Below are positions 26,638 through 37,094 of a stretch of DNA of 64,000 nt, piece by piece; position 1 is the stretch's first letter, and every line of letters begins with the position of its first letter. Both the position numbers and the translations under genes were made by a program. The stretch covers positions 1-64,000 of the forward strand of contig CAAGEE010000010.1 of NCBI GenBank assembly GCA_900768815.1, given 5' to 3'. The DNA is from Bacilli bacterium. Its GTDB lineage: Bacteria; Bacillota_I; Bacilli_A; RF39; UBA660. Under the pieces are notes generated by a model. The model was not told the DNA's origin. It searched no databases and saw only the letters and a list, made by a program, of their open reading frames with translations.

Positions 26638-26716
26638 CTTAATCACTCCTATTATAAATATAATAAATAATGAATTTATACGCAAGGAAAGAAAAAACAA
26701 ATAAAAAATACTTTAC

Positions 26717-26744
26717 AAAAAAAGACACTATTCACTAGTGTCTT
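26717..26744 (-). terminator. Intrinsic terminator overlapping the lipoprotein gene stop
   Basis: 9-bp stem AAGACACTA / TAGTGTCTT, T run; the stop codon forms part of the 5' arm. Confidence 0.8.
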
Positions 26745-27291
26745 CTTCAAAATATTCATTAAGTAATTTTATATACTTATCTTTTATTTTACTATCATCC
26801 TCATTGTCTAATATATCATCAGTTGAATTTGTTGCCATATCATTATTATGAGAAATTATCTTACCCTTCTTTACAAAATAAATATCTGGTAAATATAAAT
26901 ATTCTTCATTATTAGAATTTACATCTAAATATCCAGACAATAAACTAATTAATTCCACATATTTAGAAGTATTATTATCTCTAATAACAACAGGATTATA
27001 GTAATAAACTATAACTTCACCAAATCCACTATCTTTAATAGCTTCTGAAAATATTTTTACTGTTTTAGTAGCAATCTCATTATCAGAATTACCAAAGAAA
27101 ATAATACCAGTTCCCTCCCTTAATATATTAAGTATTTCATCAATACTTACATATTTAAAAGCATTTTCTTTAGGAACAGAATACTCTTTAGAAAATTTTT
27201 CCGAAGGTGACATCTCTTCTACTTTTTTTACAGAACATCCTGAGACAAATACCATAATAATCAATAGTAACAATAGTAATTTTTTCTTCAT
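26728..27291 (-). CDS. Predicted lipoprotein, thioredoxin-fold-like without Cys pair
   Basis: 187 aa. The N-terminus LLLLLIIMVFVSGCSVKK is a lipoprotein signal with lipobox VSGC (Cys19). The body has a thioredoxin-like order: SIDEILNILREGTGIIFFGNSDNEIA, VIVYYYNPV, and a late YLPDIYFVKKGKI strand (LP in the cis-Pro position). There is no CxxC, so it is unlikely to be an oxidoreductase. It lies 21 nt after tsf. The partner is unknown. Confidence 0.65.
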   Translation of the reverse strand: MKKKLLLLLLIIMVFVSGCSVKKVEEMSPSEKFSKEYSVPKENAFKYVSIDEILNILREGTGIIFFGNSDNEIATKTVKIFSEAIKDSGFGEVIVYYYNPVVIRDNNTSKYVELISLLSGYLDVNSNNEEYLYLPDIYFVKKGKIISHNNDMATNSTDDILDNEDDSKIKDKYIKLLNEYFEEDTSE

Positions 27292-27312
27292 ATACTTCTT
27301 ACCTAATAAAAC

Positions 27313-28188
27313 TTATGCGTTTTTAATTTGACTCATTACTTCATCAGCAAAGTTTTCTTCTCTCTTTTGAATTCCTTCACCAACAGCAAATCTTACCATT
27401 GAAACAATTTCACCATTATTATTTTTAACATAGTTAATTACTGATAAAGAAGAATCTTTAATAAATTTTTGTTCTTCTAAGCAAACCTCTTCATAGAACT
27501 TACCAAGCTTACCAGTAGCAATCTTAGCAGCTATTTCTTCAGGCTTTCCTTCAGCCATAACTTGTTCTTTAATTACATTAGCTTCCCTATCTACCATTTC
27601 TTGTGGAATATCAGCTCTTCTTAATCCTACTGGATTCATAGCAGCAGCTTGCATAGCAACATCTTTAGCAACTTCTTCATTTGCACCCTTTAAAACTACT
27701 ACAACACCGATTTTTCCACCCATATGTTTATAAGTACCAAAGCACTCATCATCATTCTTAGTAACAACTTCAAAACGTCTAAAACTAATCTTTTCACCAA
27801 TCTTAGCAACTAAAGCTACTAACTTATCATTAATAGTTTCATCACCATCTTTAAGATTTAAAACATCTTCAACAGTTTTAACATCATTCTTTAAAATTTC
27901 ATCTGCTAAATAATCTACAAAATTAGTAAACTCTTCATTCTTAGCAACGAAATCAGTCTCAGAATTAACCTCTAACATAACTGCTTTATTACCATCAACT
28001 TTAATTTGACATAATCCTTCAGCAGCAATTCTACTTTCTTTCTTAGCAGCTTTAGCAATACCTTTTTCTCTTAACCAGTCAACTGCTTTTTCCATATCAC
28101 CTTCAGTAGCTTCTAATGCTTTTTTACAATCAAGCATACCAGCTCCTGTTTTTTCTCTTAATTCTTTAACATCACTTGCTTTAATCAT
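27313..28188 (-). CDS. tsf: Elongation factor Ts
   Basis: 291 aa from the ATG behind GGGAGG; an earlier in-frame ATG overlaps that RBS. IKASDVKELREKTGAGMLDCKKALEAT and MEKAVDWLREKGI form the UBA-like domain, SETDFVAKNEEF the EF-Tu contact TDFVA, and the C-terminal part has MAEGKPEEIAAKIATGKL. It recycles EF-Tu-GDP. It lies about 110 nt after rpsB, the usual order. Confidence 0.98.
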   Translation of the reverse strand: MIKASDVKELREKTGAGMLDCKKALEATEGDMEKAVDWLREKGIAKAAKKESRIAAEGLCQIKVDGNKAVMLEVNSETDFVAKNEEFTNFVDYLADEILKNDVKTVEDVLNLKDGDETINDKLVALVAKIGEKISFRRFEVVTKNDDECFGTYKHMGGKIGVVVVLKGANEEVAKDVAMQAAAMNPVGLRRADIPQEMVDREANVIKEQVMAEGKPEEIAAKIATGKLGKFYEEVCLEEQKFIKDSSLSVINYVKNNNGEIVSMVRFAVGEGIQKREENFADEVMSQIKNA

Positions 28189-28245
28189 AATATTTCCTCC
28201 CATATATATATCTAAATTATAACTTATTTTTTTTATAATGAAAAC

Positions 28246-28273
28246 AAAAAAGAGTGAAAATTCCCTTCCACCC
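28246..28273 (-). terminator. Partial terminator/attenuator between rpsB and tsf
   Basis: GGGTG / CACTC stem extended by GGAA / TTTT pairs, then six T. It probably reduces but does not abolish tsf transcription. Confidence 0.6.
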
Positions 28274-28296
28274 TTCCTTAGTTCTTCTTTTGTAAA

Positions 28297-29232
28297 TTAT
28301 TTAGTTAAAGCTTCTACTAATTCAGCTTTCTTCATTGTAGAATAACCCTTAACATCTTTTTCTTTAGCCATATTCTTTAATTCAGCTAATGTTAAGTCAT
28401 CTAACTTTACTTCTTCCTTAGCCTCTTCAACCACTTTTTCTTCTTTTACTTCTTCTTTTACTTCTTCTTTGCTTTCTTCTTTCGCTTCTTTCTTTTGAGC
28501 TTTCTTTTCAGCTTTAGCTTTATCTTCTTCACTAACGAAATCAATTATTTCATTACCATTAACTTCAGCAATAGCATTAGTTAAAACCCCAATTAATAAT
28601 TTAACTGATCTAACAGCATCATCATTACCAGGAATTACATAATCTACCATATCTGGATCACAGTTAGTATCTACGATACCAAATACTGGAATACCTAAAA
28701 TACGAGCTTCTTTAATAGCAATTTCTTCTTTACGAGGATCAACGATTACTAATGCTTGAGGCATTTTCTTCATTTCTCTAATTCCTCTTAAGTTTTTATT
28801 TAATTTATCGTATTCTTTCTTAATTTGAATAACTTCTTTTTTAGGAAGCATTTCGAAAACGCCTTCTTGTTCCATTTTCTCAATCTCTTCCATTCTCTTA
28901 ATTCTTGAACGAATTGTCTTGAAGTTAGTTAAAGTACCACCTAACCATCTTTCATTAACGAAATACATGTTAGTTCTAGTAGCACATTCTTCAGCAGCTT
29001 CTTGAGCTTGTTTTTTAGTTCCTACGAATAAAACTGATCCACCATTTTGAGCTATTTCTTTCATAGCTTCATAAGCTTCTTCTAATTTCTTAACTGTCTT
29101 TTGTAAATCGATAATATAAATATCATCTCTTGTAGTATAGATGAATTCCTTCATCTTAGGATTCCATCTTCTCTTTTGATGTCCAAAATGAACACCAGCT
29201 TCTAATAAATAATTCATTGATACTATTGTCAT
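28297..29232 (-). CDS. rpsB: 30S ribosomal protein S2 with a SAP/HeH-like C-terminal extension
   Basis: 311 aa. Residues 1-230 are ordinary S2 ([53 protein letters not shown]). It then continues with a Lys/Glu-rich linker (about 235-276) and a compact helix-extension-helix segment [27 protein letters not shown] at 277-311, as in SAP or Rho-N domains. S2 usually ends near 250. The same tail occurs on L20 in this window. SAP/HeH modules bind nucleic acid. Confidence 0.97.
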   Translation of the reverse strand: MTIVSMNYLLEAGVHFGHQKRRWNPKMKEFIYTTRDDIYIIDLQKTVKKLEEAYEAMKEIAQNGGSVLFVGTKKQAQEAAEECATRTNMYFVNERWLGGTLTNFKTIRSRIKRMEEIEKMEQEGVFEMLPKKEVIQIKKEYDKLNKNLRGIREMKKMPQALVIVDPRKEEIAIKEARILGIPVFGIVDTNCDPDMVDYVIPGNDDAVRSVKLLIGVLTNAIAEVNGNEIIDFVSEEDKAKAEKKAQKKEAKEESKEEVKEEVKEEKVVEEAKEEVKLDDLTLAELKNMAKEKDVKGYSTMKKAELVEALTK

Positions 29233-29319
29233 ATTTTTTCTCCTTCGTTTTATCTCTTCTATTAGTTTCTAAAACTTTATCACCATAAAGGCACTAGATA
29301 AGTAAATTCACTAATATGT

Positions 29320-29901
29320 TTATTTTGTTAAAGCTTCAATAATTTCAGCTTTTTTAAGTCCAGCAACACTAATATTTTTACTTGCTGCTACTTCTTTTAA
29401 TTCAGCAACTGTCATTTTTGAATAATCTACAGTTTCTTCTTTCACTGCTTTCTTAACTGTTTTTTTCTCTTCAGTCTTCTTAGTAGCTTTAGCACCATTA
29501 ATAGTTACTTCTCTACCAATAACTTCAGTTGATTTAGTTATTTTTCCAGCTTTACCATCTTTAGCAACCTTAACGAATTCACTAAACATCTTAGGATCAT
29601 TAATTGCTATTTCTGATAACATTTTACGGTTAACTTCAACACCAGCTTTATTTAAACCTTCAATAAATCTTGAGTAGCTAATGTCATTTTGACGACAAGC
29701 TGCATTAATTCTTGTAATCCATAACTTTCTGAAATCTCTCTTCTTTTGTTTTCTATCTCTGAAAGCATATTGTCCAGAGTGCATTAATTGTTCTTTTGCT
29801 GACTTATAAAGTCTATGTTTACTACCAAAGTAACCTTTAGCAGCTTTTAATACTTTTTTATGACGAGCTTTTGTAACTGCTCCGTTCTTTACTCTTGCCA
29901 T
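29320..29901 (-). CDS. rplT: 50S ribosomal protein L20 with a SAP/HeH-like C-terminal extension
   Basis: 193 aa versus about 118 normally. Residues 1-118 are standard L20 ([60 protein letters not shown]). After a basic linker (to about 159), residues 160-193 form [20 protein letters not shown] followed by [11 protein letters not shown], closely matching the end of S2. L20 is an early assembly protein and represses its own operon. It follows rpmI by 21 nt. Confidence 0.97.
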   Translation of the reverse strand: MARVKNGAVTKARHKKVLKAAKGYFGSKHRLYKSAKEQLMHSGQYAFRDRKQKKRDFRKLWITRINAACRQNDISYSRFIEGLNKAGVEVNRKMLSEIAINDPKMFSEFVKVAKDGKAGKITKSTEVIGREVTINGAKATKKTEEKKTVKKAVKEETVDYSKMTVAELKEVAASKNISVAGLKKAEIIEALTK

Positions 29902-29922
29902 TTTCTATTTCCTCCTTTTAGA

Positions 29923-30108
29923 TTATATTACGTTCTTAATTCTCTTTAAATCAGACTTATGAATAGTAGAACCCTTTCTACAAGCTCTGTTATAACTTGC
30001 TGATTTGTAACCAGTATTATGAATACTACCAGGTTTTCCAATTTTATAATCATTTTTACGTTTGTTTAAAACTTTCTTTAATCCACTATGTGTTTTAATT
30101 TTTGGCAT
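29923..30108 (-). CDS. rpmI: 50S ribosomal protein L35
   Basis: 61 aa. MPKIKTHSGLKKVLNKRKND, then KIGKPGSIHNTGYKS, matches L35, although members often have KTHRG/KRF in the first motif. It lies between infC and rplT in the conserved infC-rpmI-rplT operon. RBS GGAGG. Confidence 0.95.
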   Translation of the reverse strand: MPKIKTHSGLKKVLNKRKNDYKIGKPGSIHNTGYKSASYNRACRKGSTIHKSDLKRIKNVI

Positions 30109-30122
30109 ATTATTTCCTCCTA

Positions 30123-30653
30123 TTATTTATCTTTTTTTGGTACTAATAACATAGTCATAGTTTTTCCGTCTAACTTAGGTTTTTGCTCTATATCCGCATA
30201 ATCACTAACTCGAGATGCAAAACGATCAAGGACTTCTTTTCCTAACTCAGTATGAGCTAGTTGTCTTCCTTTAAAACGAATTGTAAGTTTGATTCTGTCA
30301 CCTTTTTCTAAATACTTAGAAGCATTACGAAGTTTAGTTTCAAAATCACCTACATCAATAACTGGTGATAAACGATATTCTTTTAACTCAGACATATTAG
30401 CTTTTTGTTTCTTTAACGCTTCCTTTTCCTTCTTTTGCTTTTCATAACGGAACTTATTATAATCCATTACTTTACAAACAGGTGGATTAGCATTAGGACT
30501 AATTAGTACTAAGTCTAGTGCTGCATACGAAGCAAGTGTTAAAGCATCTTGAATTGACTTAACTCCTACTTGTTCCCCGTTAGGACCAATAACTAATACT
30601 TCCTTAGCCTTGATTTGATCGTTAATCAACATGTTATTCTTATTGTTTGCGAT
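30123..30653 (-). CDS. infC: Translation initiation factor IF-3 (AUC start)
   Basis: 176 aa. LINDQIKAKEVLVIGPNGEQVG opens the N-domain and SPVIDVGDFETKLRNASKYL, LTIRFKGRQLAHTELG the C-domain. The frame could extend upstream, but GGAGG lies 8 nt before ATC (30651-30653), whereas the first downstream ATG is 26 nt away. Bacterial infC typically starts with a rare AUU/AUC-type codon that makes synthesis depend on IF-3 level, so ATC is my choice. It is first in infC-rpmI-rplT, behind a perfect promoter and leader hairpin. Confidence 0.93.
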   Translation of the reverse strand: MANNKNNMLINDQIKAKEVLVIGPNGEQVGVKSIQDALTLASYAALDLVLISPNANPPVCKVMDYNKFRYEKQKKEKEALKKQKANMSELKEYRLSPVIDVGDFETKLRNASKYLEKGDRIKLTIRFKGRQLAHTELGKEVLDRFASRVSDYADIEQKPKLDGKTMTMLLVPKKDK

Positions 30654-30662
30654 AAAAAACAC

Positions 30663-30806
30663 CTCCAATATAATAAGAAAAGTGGATATAGAATCTATAC
30701 CCACTTCAAAAACCAAAACAATAATATTTGAATTTATCATTGGCATTTGACCTATTCGCATACTAGCAAATCAGGTGGATATAAATCTCTTTCCTTTTTT
30801 CTCGAC
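30663..30806 (-). promoter_or_regulatory. 5' leader of the infC-rpmI-rplT operon with terminator-like hairpin
   Basis: About 145 nt separate the promoter from the RBS. A 12-bp hairpin AAGTGGGTATAG / CTATATCCACTT (one G-U pair) is followed by TTTTCTT just before the RBS, as in the L20-responsive attenuation leaders of Bacillota. Assignment as an L20 leader is by position and hairpin, not by confirmed consensus. Confidence 0.6.
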
Positions 30807-30813
30807 TAGTACA

Positions 30814-30842
30814 ATTATATGCATAATTGCCTTATATGTCAA
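30814..30842 (-). promoter_or_regulatory. Consensus sigma-A promoter of infC operon
   Basis: TTGACA, 17-nt spacer, TATAAT: a perfect match to the vegetative consensus on both hexamers. Confidence 0.92.
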
Positions 30843-30883
30843 CGTTTTTTTACGTTTTTGTAATATTTTCTCAATATTTTTGC

Positions 30884-31738
30884 TTATTTTTCCTTAAATT
30901 TAACTTTTTCCTTATATTTTGGCTTAAAAAATACCCCGGCAAAGTTTCTACCACCCTTAGTAGGTTCATTACCGCCTTTAGGACTAGCCATACTATTAGA
31001 GTAATATCTAATATTTGTTCTTGTATCATCCATATTAAATTCCATAGTATGAATATTTCTCTCTAAAAGTTCATTTTCTATTACTTGACGCATATTAATT
31101 TTAAACACACCATTCTCTTCTGTAATAGCTCCATCCCATAACTTTCTATCTGTTGCCCATCTAGGATATGTATCATATGACCAATCACTACCAGCACAAG
31201 CACTAATATAAGCAACAATATCATCATCCTTACTATCATATGCTCTTTGTAAAGCATCAACTACCATCATAGGCATCTTCTTATCAATAAGTTCAGCACT
31301 ACAATGAGCAATTGCAACAGCTCCCTTTCTTAAATCGGCTGCCATAACAACAGGACAATCTGCTATTGGATGTCCAATAACAACACCAGGTACTTTATCA
31401 GTAGTAATTAAAATATCCTCTGGAATCGAAGTCATCCAGCCATCAGGATTAGCCTCAACAAACTCACGTGTAATCTCAAAACTACTACCATCCTTATTTT
31501 TTTGATCAGCAATAAAAATCTTACTAGCATCAAAACCATAATGATCAGCCATAGCTCTTCTATGTCTTTCAAAGATAATCTGTCTAATTTCACTATTCAA
31601 TTTAGAATCATGATCCACAAGTACACCAAATACAGCATATAAATAAAACTTATCTAATCCACTTAAATTACTAAGACTAATAGAAGACATATTCATAGTT
31701 CCAAATTGATTTCCTACATCTATAATTTTTAAATTCAT
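30884..31738 (-). CDS. Laccase-domain (YfiH/PGEF-like) protein
   Basis: 284 aa from the ATG with GGAAGG at a proper distance. GVVIGHPIADCPVVMAADLRKGAVAIAHCSAEL matches the Cys and His of the multicopper-polyphenol-oxidase-like family, in its DCxPV...AH form. YfiH-type enzymes act as purine nucleoside phosphorylases/deaminases. YISACAGSDWSYDTYPRW is in the usual place of the family's GP.I...CYEV segment but differs. The divergence leaves the reaction uncertain. It lies 5 nt from the transglutaminase-like gene. Confidence 0.72.
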   Translation of the reverse strand: MNLKIIDVGNQFGTMNMSSISLSNLSGLDKFYLYAVFGVLVDHDSKLNSEIRQIIFERHRRAMADHYGFDASKIFIADQKNKDGSSFEITREFVEANPDGWMTSIPEDILITTDKVPGVVIGHPIADCPVVMAADLRKGAVAIAHCSAELIDKKMPMMVVDALQRAYDSKDDDIVAYISACAGSDWSYDTYPRWATDRKLWDGAITEENGVFKINMRQVIENELLERNIHTMEFNMDDTRTNIRYYSNSMASPKGGNEPTKGGRNFAGVFFKPKYKEKVKFKEK

Positions 31739-31743
31739 TATTA

Positions 31744-32925
31744 TCATCCTTCCTGGTTATCTCTTCTTTTTGGTAAAGATGGAACTGTTTTTCTCTTTTC
31801 CTTATTTCTCGGCGGTAATGGTGGAATTACCTTTCTCTTTTCTTTATTTCTTACCGGTACACCATCACTATTTTTATCTCTTCTAGGTGGCAATGGCACA
31901 ACACTCACACTAGTTCTATCTCCTCTTACTGGTAATGGTCTAACATAATTACTTTCTTCATTCCCACTATTTCTTTCACGATCAGAATGTTCAATTTCTG
32001 AGTAACTTTCATTTAAAAAAGACTTTCCATTTAACCCAAAATTAATATCATAATATAATCTAGTACCATCTTCAAAATAAACTTCATTCCATTCATGCCC
32101 AGTTTTTCCATGCATACCACTAACTAAATAACAATTAATATTAAAATATCTATTGCTTAATAAACTCTTAAATAATCTTGCTCTACCTGTACAAACACCC
32201 TTACCAGTTTGATATGTTGCAATCGGATCTGAATGTTCAATACTAATAGGCCATTCCGTTCCATTAACAGTTCTACTACCTGCAAACTCCGTATTATTTT
32301 TTATCCATCTAAAAACATTGAAACATTTAACTTTATCATCCATCTTTTCAAAAGAATCACCATACTTAGCATAAAAATCAAAAACAATACTCTCTAACTC
32401 TGCGGCTCTATTAAAAGAATCTTTATCAAGTTTACCAATTACCCTATAAAAATCTGTTTCACTTCTTCTTAATAACCACCAATCAAAATCATTTTCTCCA
32501 AAATAATGACTCCTTGACATAGCACATGTATTAGAAATCTTAACATTTTTAGGTAAATCCCATAACGAAATATTATCTTTTATTCTTATATGCATATTTG
32601 TAACATCTATAACAATATTTTTATTACTTTTCTTATGTGAAAAAGACTCAAGTAATAAATTCAATCCCGTTATATTGAAGGTTCCTCCTAAATTAAATAT
32701 TACTTTTACTCCATCTGGCAATGCATTAACATGTTCAATAATAGTATCTGGTATTAACTGATTATCATCAGGACTAGTAATAATTAATGTATCTTCTCCT
32801 GCTACATACCTATACTTAATACCATAAATATCCCTCCAACTATTAACACCTGCTCGTTCATGTTTCAAACGATGAATATCATCTCTAAATGGATACTTAA
32901 TTTTTTCTACTCTAATATCATCCAT
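31744..32925 (-). CDS. Transglutaminase-like protein with a proline-rich PLPPR tail
   Basis: 393 aa from the ATG behind AAGGGGAG. Residues of the papain-like core are GKGVCTGRARLFKSLL (catalytic Cys), MHGKTGHEWNEVY (His) and LYYDINFG (Asp), about 245-310. Residues 1-230 are unrecognised. The C-terminal 70 residues are basic and carry four related motifs: RPLPVRGDR, VPLPPRRDKN, PPLPPRNKEKRK and PSLPKRRD. Such xPLPPR repeats resemble class I/II SH3 ligands. No signal peptide is seen. It is coupled to the laccase-domain gene. Confidence 0.7.
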   Translation of the reverse strand: MDDIRVEKIKYPFRDDIHRLKHERAGVNSWRDIYGIKYRYVAGEDTLIITSPDDNQLIPDTIIEHVNALPDGVKVIFNLGGTFNITGLNLLLESFSHKKSNKNIVIDVTNMHIRIKDNISLWDLPKNVKISNTCAMSRSHYFGENDFDWWLLRRSETDFYRVIGKLDKDSFNRAAELESIVFDFYAKYGDSFEKMDDKVKCFNVFRWIKNNTEFAGSRTVNGTEWPISIEHSDPIATYQTGKGVCTGRARLFKSLLSNRYFNINCYLVSGMHGKTGHEWNEVYFEDGTRLYYDINFGLNGKSFLNESYSEIEHSDRERNSGNEESNYVRPLPVRGDRTSVSVVPLPPRRDKNSDGVPVRNKEKRKVIPPLPPRNKEKRKTVPSLPKRRDNQEG

Positions 32926-32996
32926 TCCAAACTCCCCTTCCAAGTCAGTTACATATTATAGCATAAAAGAACTCTTTTTTCAATAGAAAAAGGATT

Positions 32997-34360
<1,364 letters not shown>

Positions 34361-34373
<13 letters not shown>

Positions 34374-35275
34374 TTTAATTCCTCCATTCTTAACTGTTTT
34401 GGTCTATCTTTATCATTTTCTCTATTTTTAGCATCTTCATTATGAGAAACTACTAAAGCTTCAAGTACTGGTAACACTTCTGGTGTAACTCTAACTCTAG
34501 GAGCTCCATAATCAACATACTCACATATCTCTTCACTTTTTCTTAAGAAAGTTACATTAATAAGATTAGATTCTTCTTCTTCTCTTCCAACTGCAACTTC
34601 TCCTTCACTAAGCATAGGACTAAATATATCAATTAAAAATTCTTTTTCCCTATCTGTAATCTTTCCATTAACAGTTTCTAAATAAAATCTACAACTTCTA
34701 TCATCTTCTATATATCCAGATTCCATATATCCAGTTGAACCAGCAGTCGTAAGAAATACAGGCCCATATTCATAGAAATTTCTACTAAATACAAAATCCC
34801 ATCTATCCCTCTCATACTTTGCATATATCTTATCTACTTGATTATCACTAATAGGTCTATTAATACAAAGACTAGTACCATCAGAACTATCAACTACATA
34901 TGAAACACCATGTAATGTATTTTTTCCAACAATATTAACTTTATGATAATCTAAGAAGTAATCAATAATTGAATTAATCTTCCCCTCATCTTCTAATGTT
35001 TTTAATCCTCCTATAAAACTATTACTCAAATTCATAGTCTTATATTTGCCTTTATTCTTTCTAACAATAATCTCATTAGCGTTAATAGCTATATTACTAT
35101 AATCATTTTTCTCTAAATACTTAGAACCTATAATCTTCATGTAATTATCACCCTCCAAATAAAAAACTTCCAGAATATCATAAGGACGAATATAAATCCG
35201 CGGTTCCACCTTACTTATTCTAGAAGAATCATCTCTAATACTATACTGCTCCGAGTTCGCCACACTCATCATCAC
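34361..35275 (-). CDS. Conserved hypothetical protein upstream of glyQS
   Basis: 304 aa, no signal peptide or membrane helix. I do not recognise the family. The middle ([39 protein letters not shown]) and C-terminal half ([20 protein letters not shown]) look like mixed alpha/beta soluble domains; the C-terminus is highly charged. The start is unclear: GTG/ATG/ATG in a row without a strong RBS. It overlaps glyQS by 13 nt and lies 44 nt after recO. Confidence 0.65.
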
Positions 35276-35319
35276 ACATATAAATCTAATATACTCACAT
35301 CACTGTAAAAAGTCAATAA

Positions 35320-36066
35320 CTAACAATTAAGTTGATTAATTTTTTTTATAAAATCCTTACTTTTCAAATATAATCCCGTATACTTTTCATAGTACCCATC
35401 TAAAAACCGATTAATTTCCTTAGTTACTAAATCAGATACTTCTAACTTACTTATATTCTTTATATCTACATAATAATACATTCTAATCATCTTAATAGTC
35501 TTATCACTAACAAGACCTTCATTGCTATAGCAATTCCTACAAATGTATCCAAAAGAGTCTACATTTAAAGTAACAATACCTTTATCACTTCCACATTTAC
35601 TACAACAATCTATATAAGGTTTAACTCCTAAAAAATCAAGTAACTTTAATTCTAAAATATTTGTAAGAACAATCGGACTAAATCCTTCTTCTAATTTATT
35701 TAAAGAGTCTCTAAGTAAAGAAAAAATCTCTTTATCATTATTCTGTTTAACTACTTGTAAAACTAAATCTATCATAAAAGATGCATAACTAACTCTCTCT
35801 AAATCCATAAGTATCTTCGAATAAGAATTAATCAAATCAACAGTAATCAAAGTTGATAAGCCATTTTCTTTATAGTAAACATGAAAAGTACCATAAACTA
35901 ACTTTCTACTAACTCCTCTAAGTTTACTCTTAATATTTCTACATCCTTTAGACATAATCCCAATAAGCCCATACTTATCCGTTAAAACATTAAGTATTTT
36001 ACTAGACTCACTATAATTAGTCTCACTTAAAACAATTCCTTCAAAACTCTCTATCTTCAAAATCAA
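35320..36066 (-). CDS. recO: DNA repair protein RecO
   Basis: 248 aa. SFEGIVLSETNYSESSKILNVLTDKYGLIGIMSKG is the RecO OB-fold start and LLDFLGVKPYIDCCSKCGSD, then YICRNCYSNEG, is the C-terminal zinc module with four Cys. It loads RecA on SSB-coated gaps with RecR. It follows yqzL and era, the conserved order in Bacillota. Confidence 0.95.
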   Translation of the reverse strand: MILKIESFEGIVLSETNYSESSKILNVLTDKYGLIGIMSKGCRNIKSKLRGVSRKLVYGTFHVYYKENGLSTLITVDLINSYSKILMDLERVSYASFMIDLVLQVVKQNNDKEIFSLLRDSLNKLEEGFSPIVLTNILELKLLDFLGVKPYIDCCSKCGSDKGIVTLNVDSFGYICRNCYSNEGLVSDKTIKMIRMYYYVDIKNISKLEVSDLVTKEINRFLDGYYEKYTGLYLKSKDFIKKINQLNC

Positions 36067-36150
36067 TCACTTCTTCTTTACTTGTTGTAACAAATTATAA
36101 TACTTTATCTCTCCTGTTTTTCTAAATAAATCCCAAAGTATCTTATCCAT
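36067..36150 (-). CDS. yqzL: YqzL-family small protein
   Basis: 27 aa: MDKILWDLFRKTGEIKYYNL, ending LQQVKKK, with TGA stop at 36067-36069. Its ATG (36148-36150) has GAGGTGA in place. Tiny proteins of this type (F/LWxxFxxTGxIxxYLLL) lie between era and recO in many Bacillota, exactly as here. It is too short for default gene callers. The function is unknown. Confidence 0.8.
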   Translation of the reverse strand: MDKILWDLFRKTGEIKYYNLLQQVKKK

Positions 36151-36203
36151 AAAAATCACCTCTATTAATATAGTGATGATTTTTAATATTTTTTATACAA
36201 ATT

Positions 36204-37094
36204 TTAAATATCTTCTTCTTTTAATCCTAATTCTAAAAAGTACTTTTCTTGATCACGCCAATTCTTTAAAGTTTTAACATAAGTTTCTAAAAATACTTTC
36301 TTCCCTAAAAACTTCTCCATATCAAGTCTTGCTCTAGTACCAATCTCTTTTAGCATTTGCCCATTCTTTCCAATAATAATCTTCTTTATATTATCTCTAT
36401 CAACAACCACTAATACTTGAATATGAACAGTCTTTTCATCTTCCTCATAATTTTCAACGTAACAAGTAACTGTATGTGGAATCTCATCATGAGTAAGTTC
36501 TAATATCTTCTCTCTTACAAATTCCCCCATAATAAACTTTGTTGTTACATTAGTAAGATCATCCTCTGAATATATCGCATCCATCTCTGGTAAATATTTC
36601 TTTATACACTCAATTAGTACTGAAACATTATCATTCTTCATTGCAGATATTGGAATAATCTCTTTAAAATCATATAACTCTTTTAATTCATTAATTCTCT
36701 CTAACAATACTTTCTTATCTTTAACTAAATCAATTTTATTTAGTAATAAAAACACATTAGCATCTTTTTCTTTTATTCTATCTAAGATAAATTGATCTCC
36801 CTTACCAAAACCTTTAGAAATATCTATCAAAAATAAAATAACATCTACTCCTTCAGTATAAGTATAAGCTTTCTTATTCATTAAAGTTCCTAACTTATTA
36901 CTAGGCTTGTGAATTCCTGGAGTATCTACAAATATTATTTGTGACTCATCATCATTATAAATTCCCTCTATAATATTTCTCGTAGTACCAGACACATTAG
37001 AAGTAATGGCTAACTTCATTCCTAAAATACTATTAAGAAGTGTACTTTTTCCAACATTTGGTCTTCCTACTAAACTAACAAATCCACATTTCAT
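36204..37094 (-). CDS. era: GTPase Era
   Basis: 296 aa. GRPNVGKSTLLNSILG (G1), TTRNIIEG (G2), FVDTPGIHKP (G3), NKIDLVKD (G4) and SAMKN (G5), then a KH domain (VDRDNIKKIIIGKNGQMLKEIG). It binds the 16S rRNA 3' end during 30S maturation. It overlaps cdd by 4 nt. Confidence 0.98.
   Translation of the reverse strand: MKCGFVSLVGRPNVGKSTLLNSILGMKLAITSNVSGTTRNIIEGIYNDDESQIIFVDTPGIHKPSNKLGTLMNKKAYTYTEGVDVILFLIDISKGFGKGDQFILDRIKEKDANVFLLLNKIDLVKDKKVLLERINELKELYDFKEIIPISAMKNDNVSVLIECIKKYLPEMDAIYSEDDLTNVTTKFIMGEFVREKILELTHDEIPHTVTCYVENYEEDEKTVHIQVLVVVDRDNIKKIIIGKNGQMLKEIGTRARLDMEKFLGKKVFLETYVKTLKNWRDQEKYFLELGLKEEDI

Noticed and set aside
26354..26704. Plus-strand frame of 116 codons, Ser/Thr/Leu-rich
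   Set aside because: It is the antisense of the repeat region of the 25492-26637 gene; the repetitive translation follows from that repeat, and no RBS precedes it.
30827..31066. Plus-strand frame of 79 codons near the infC promoter
   Set aside because: Overlaps the infC promoter and the 3' end of the laccase-domain gene, no RBS, no recognisable product.
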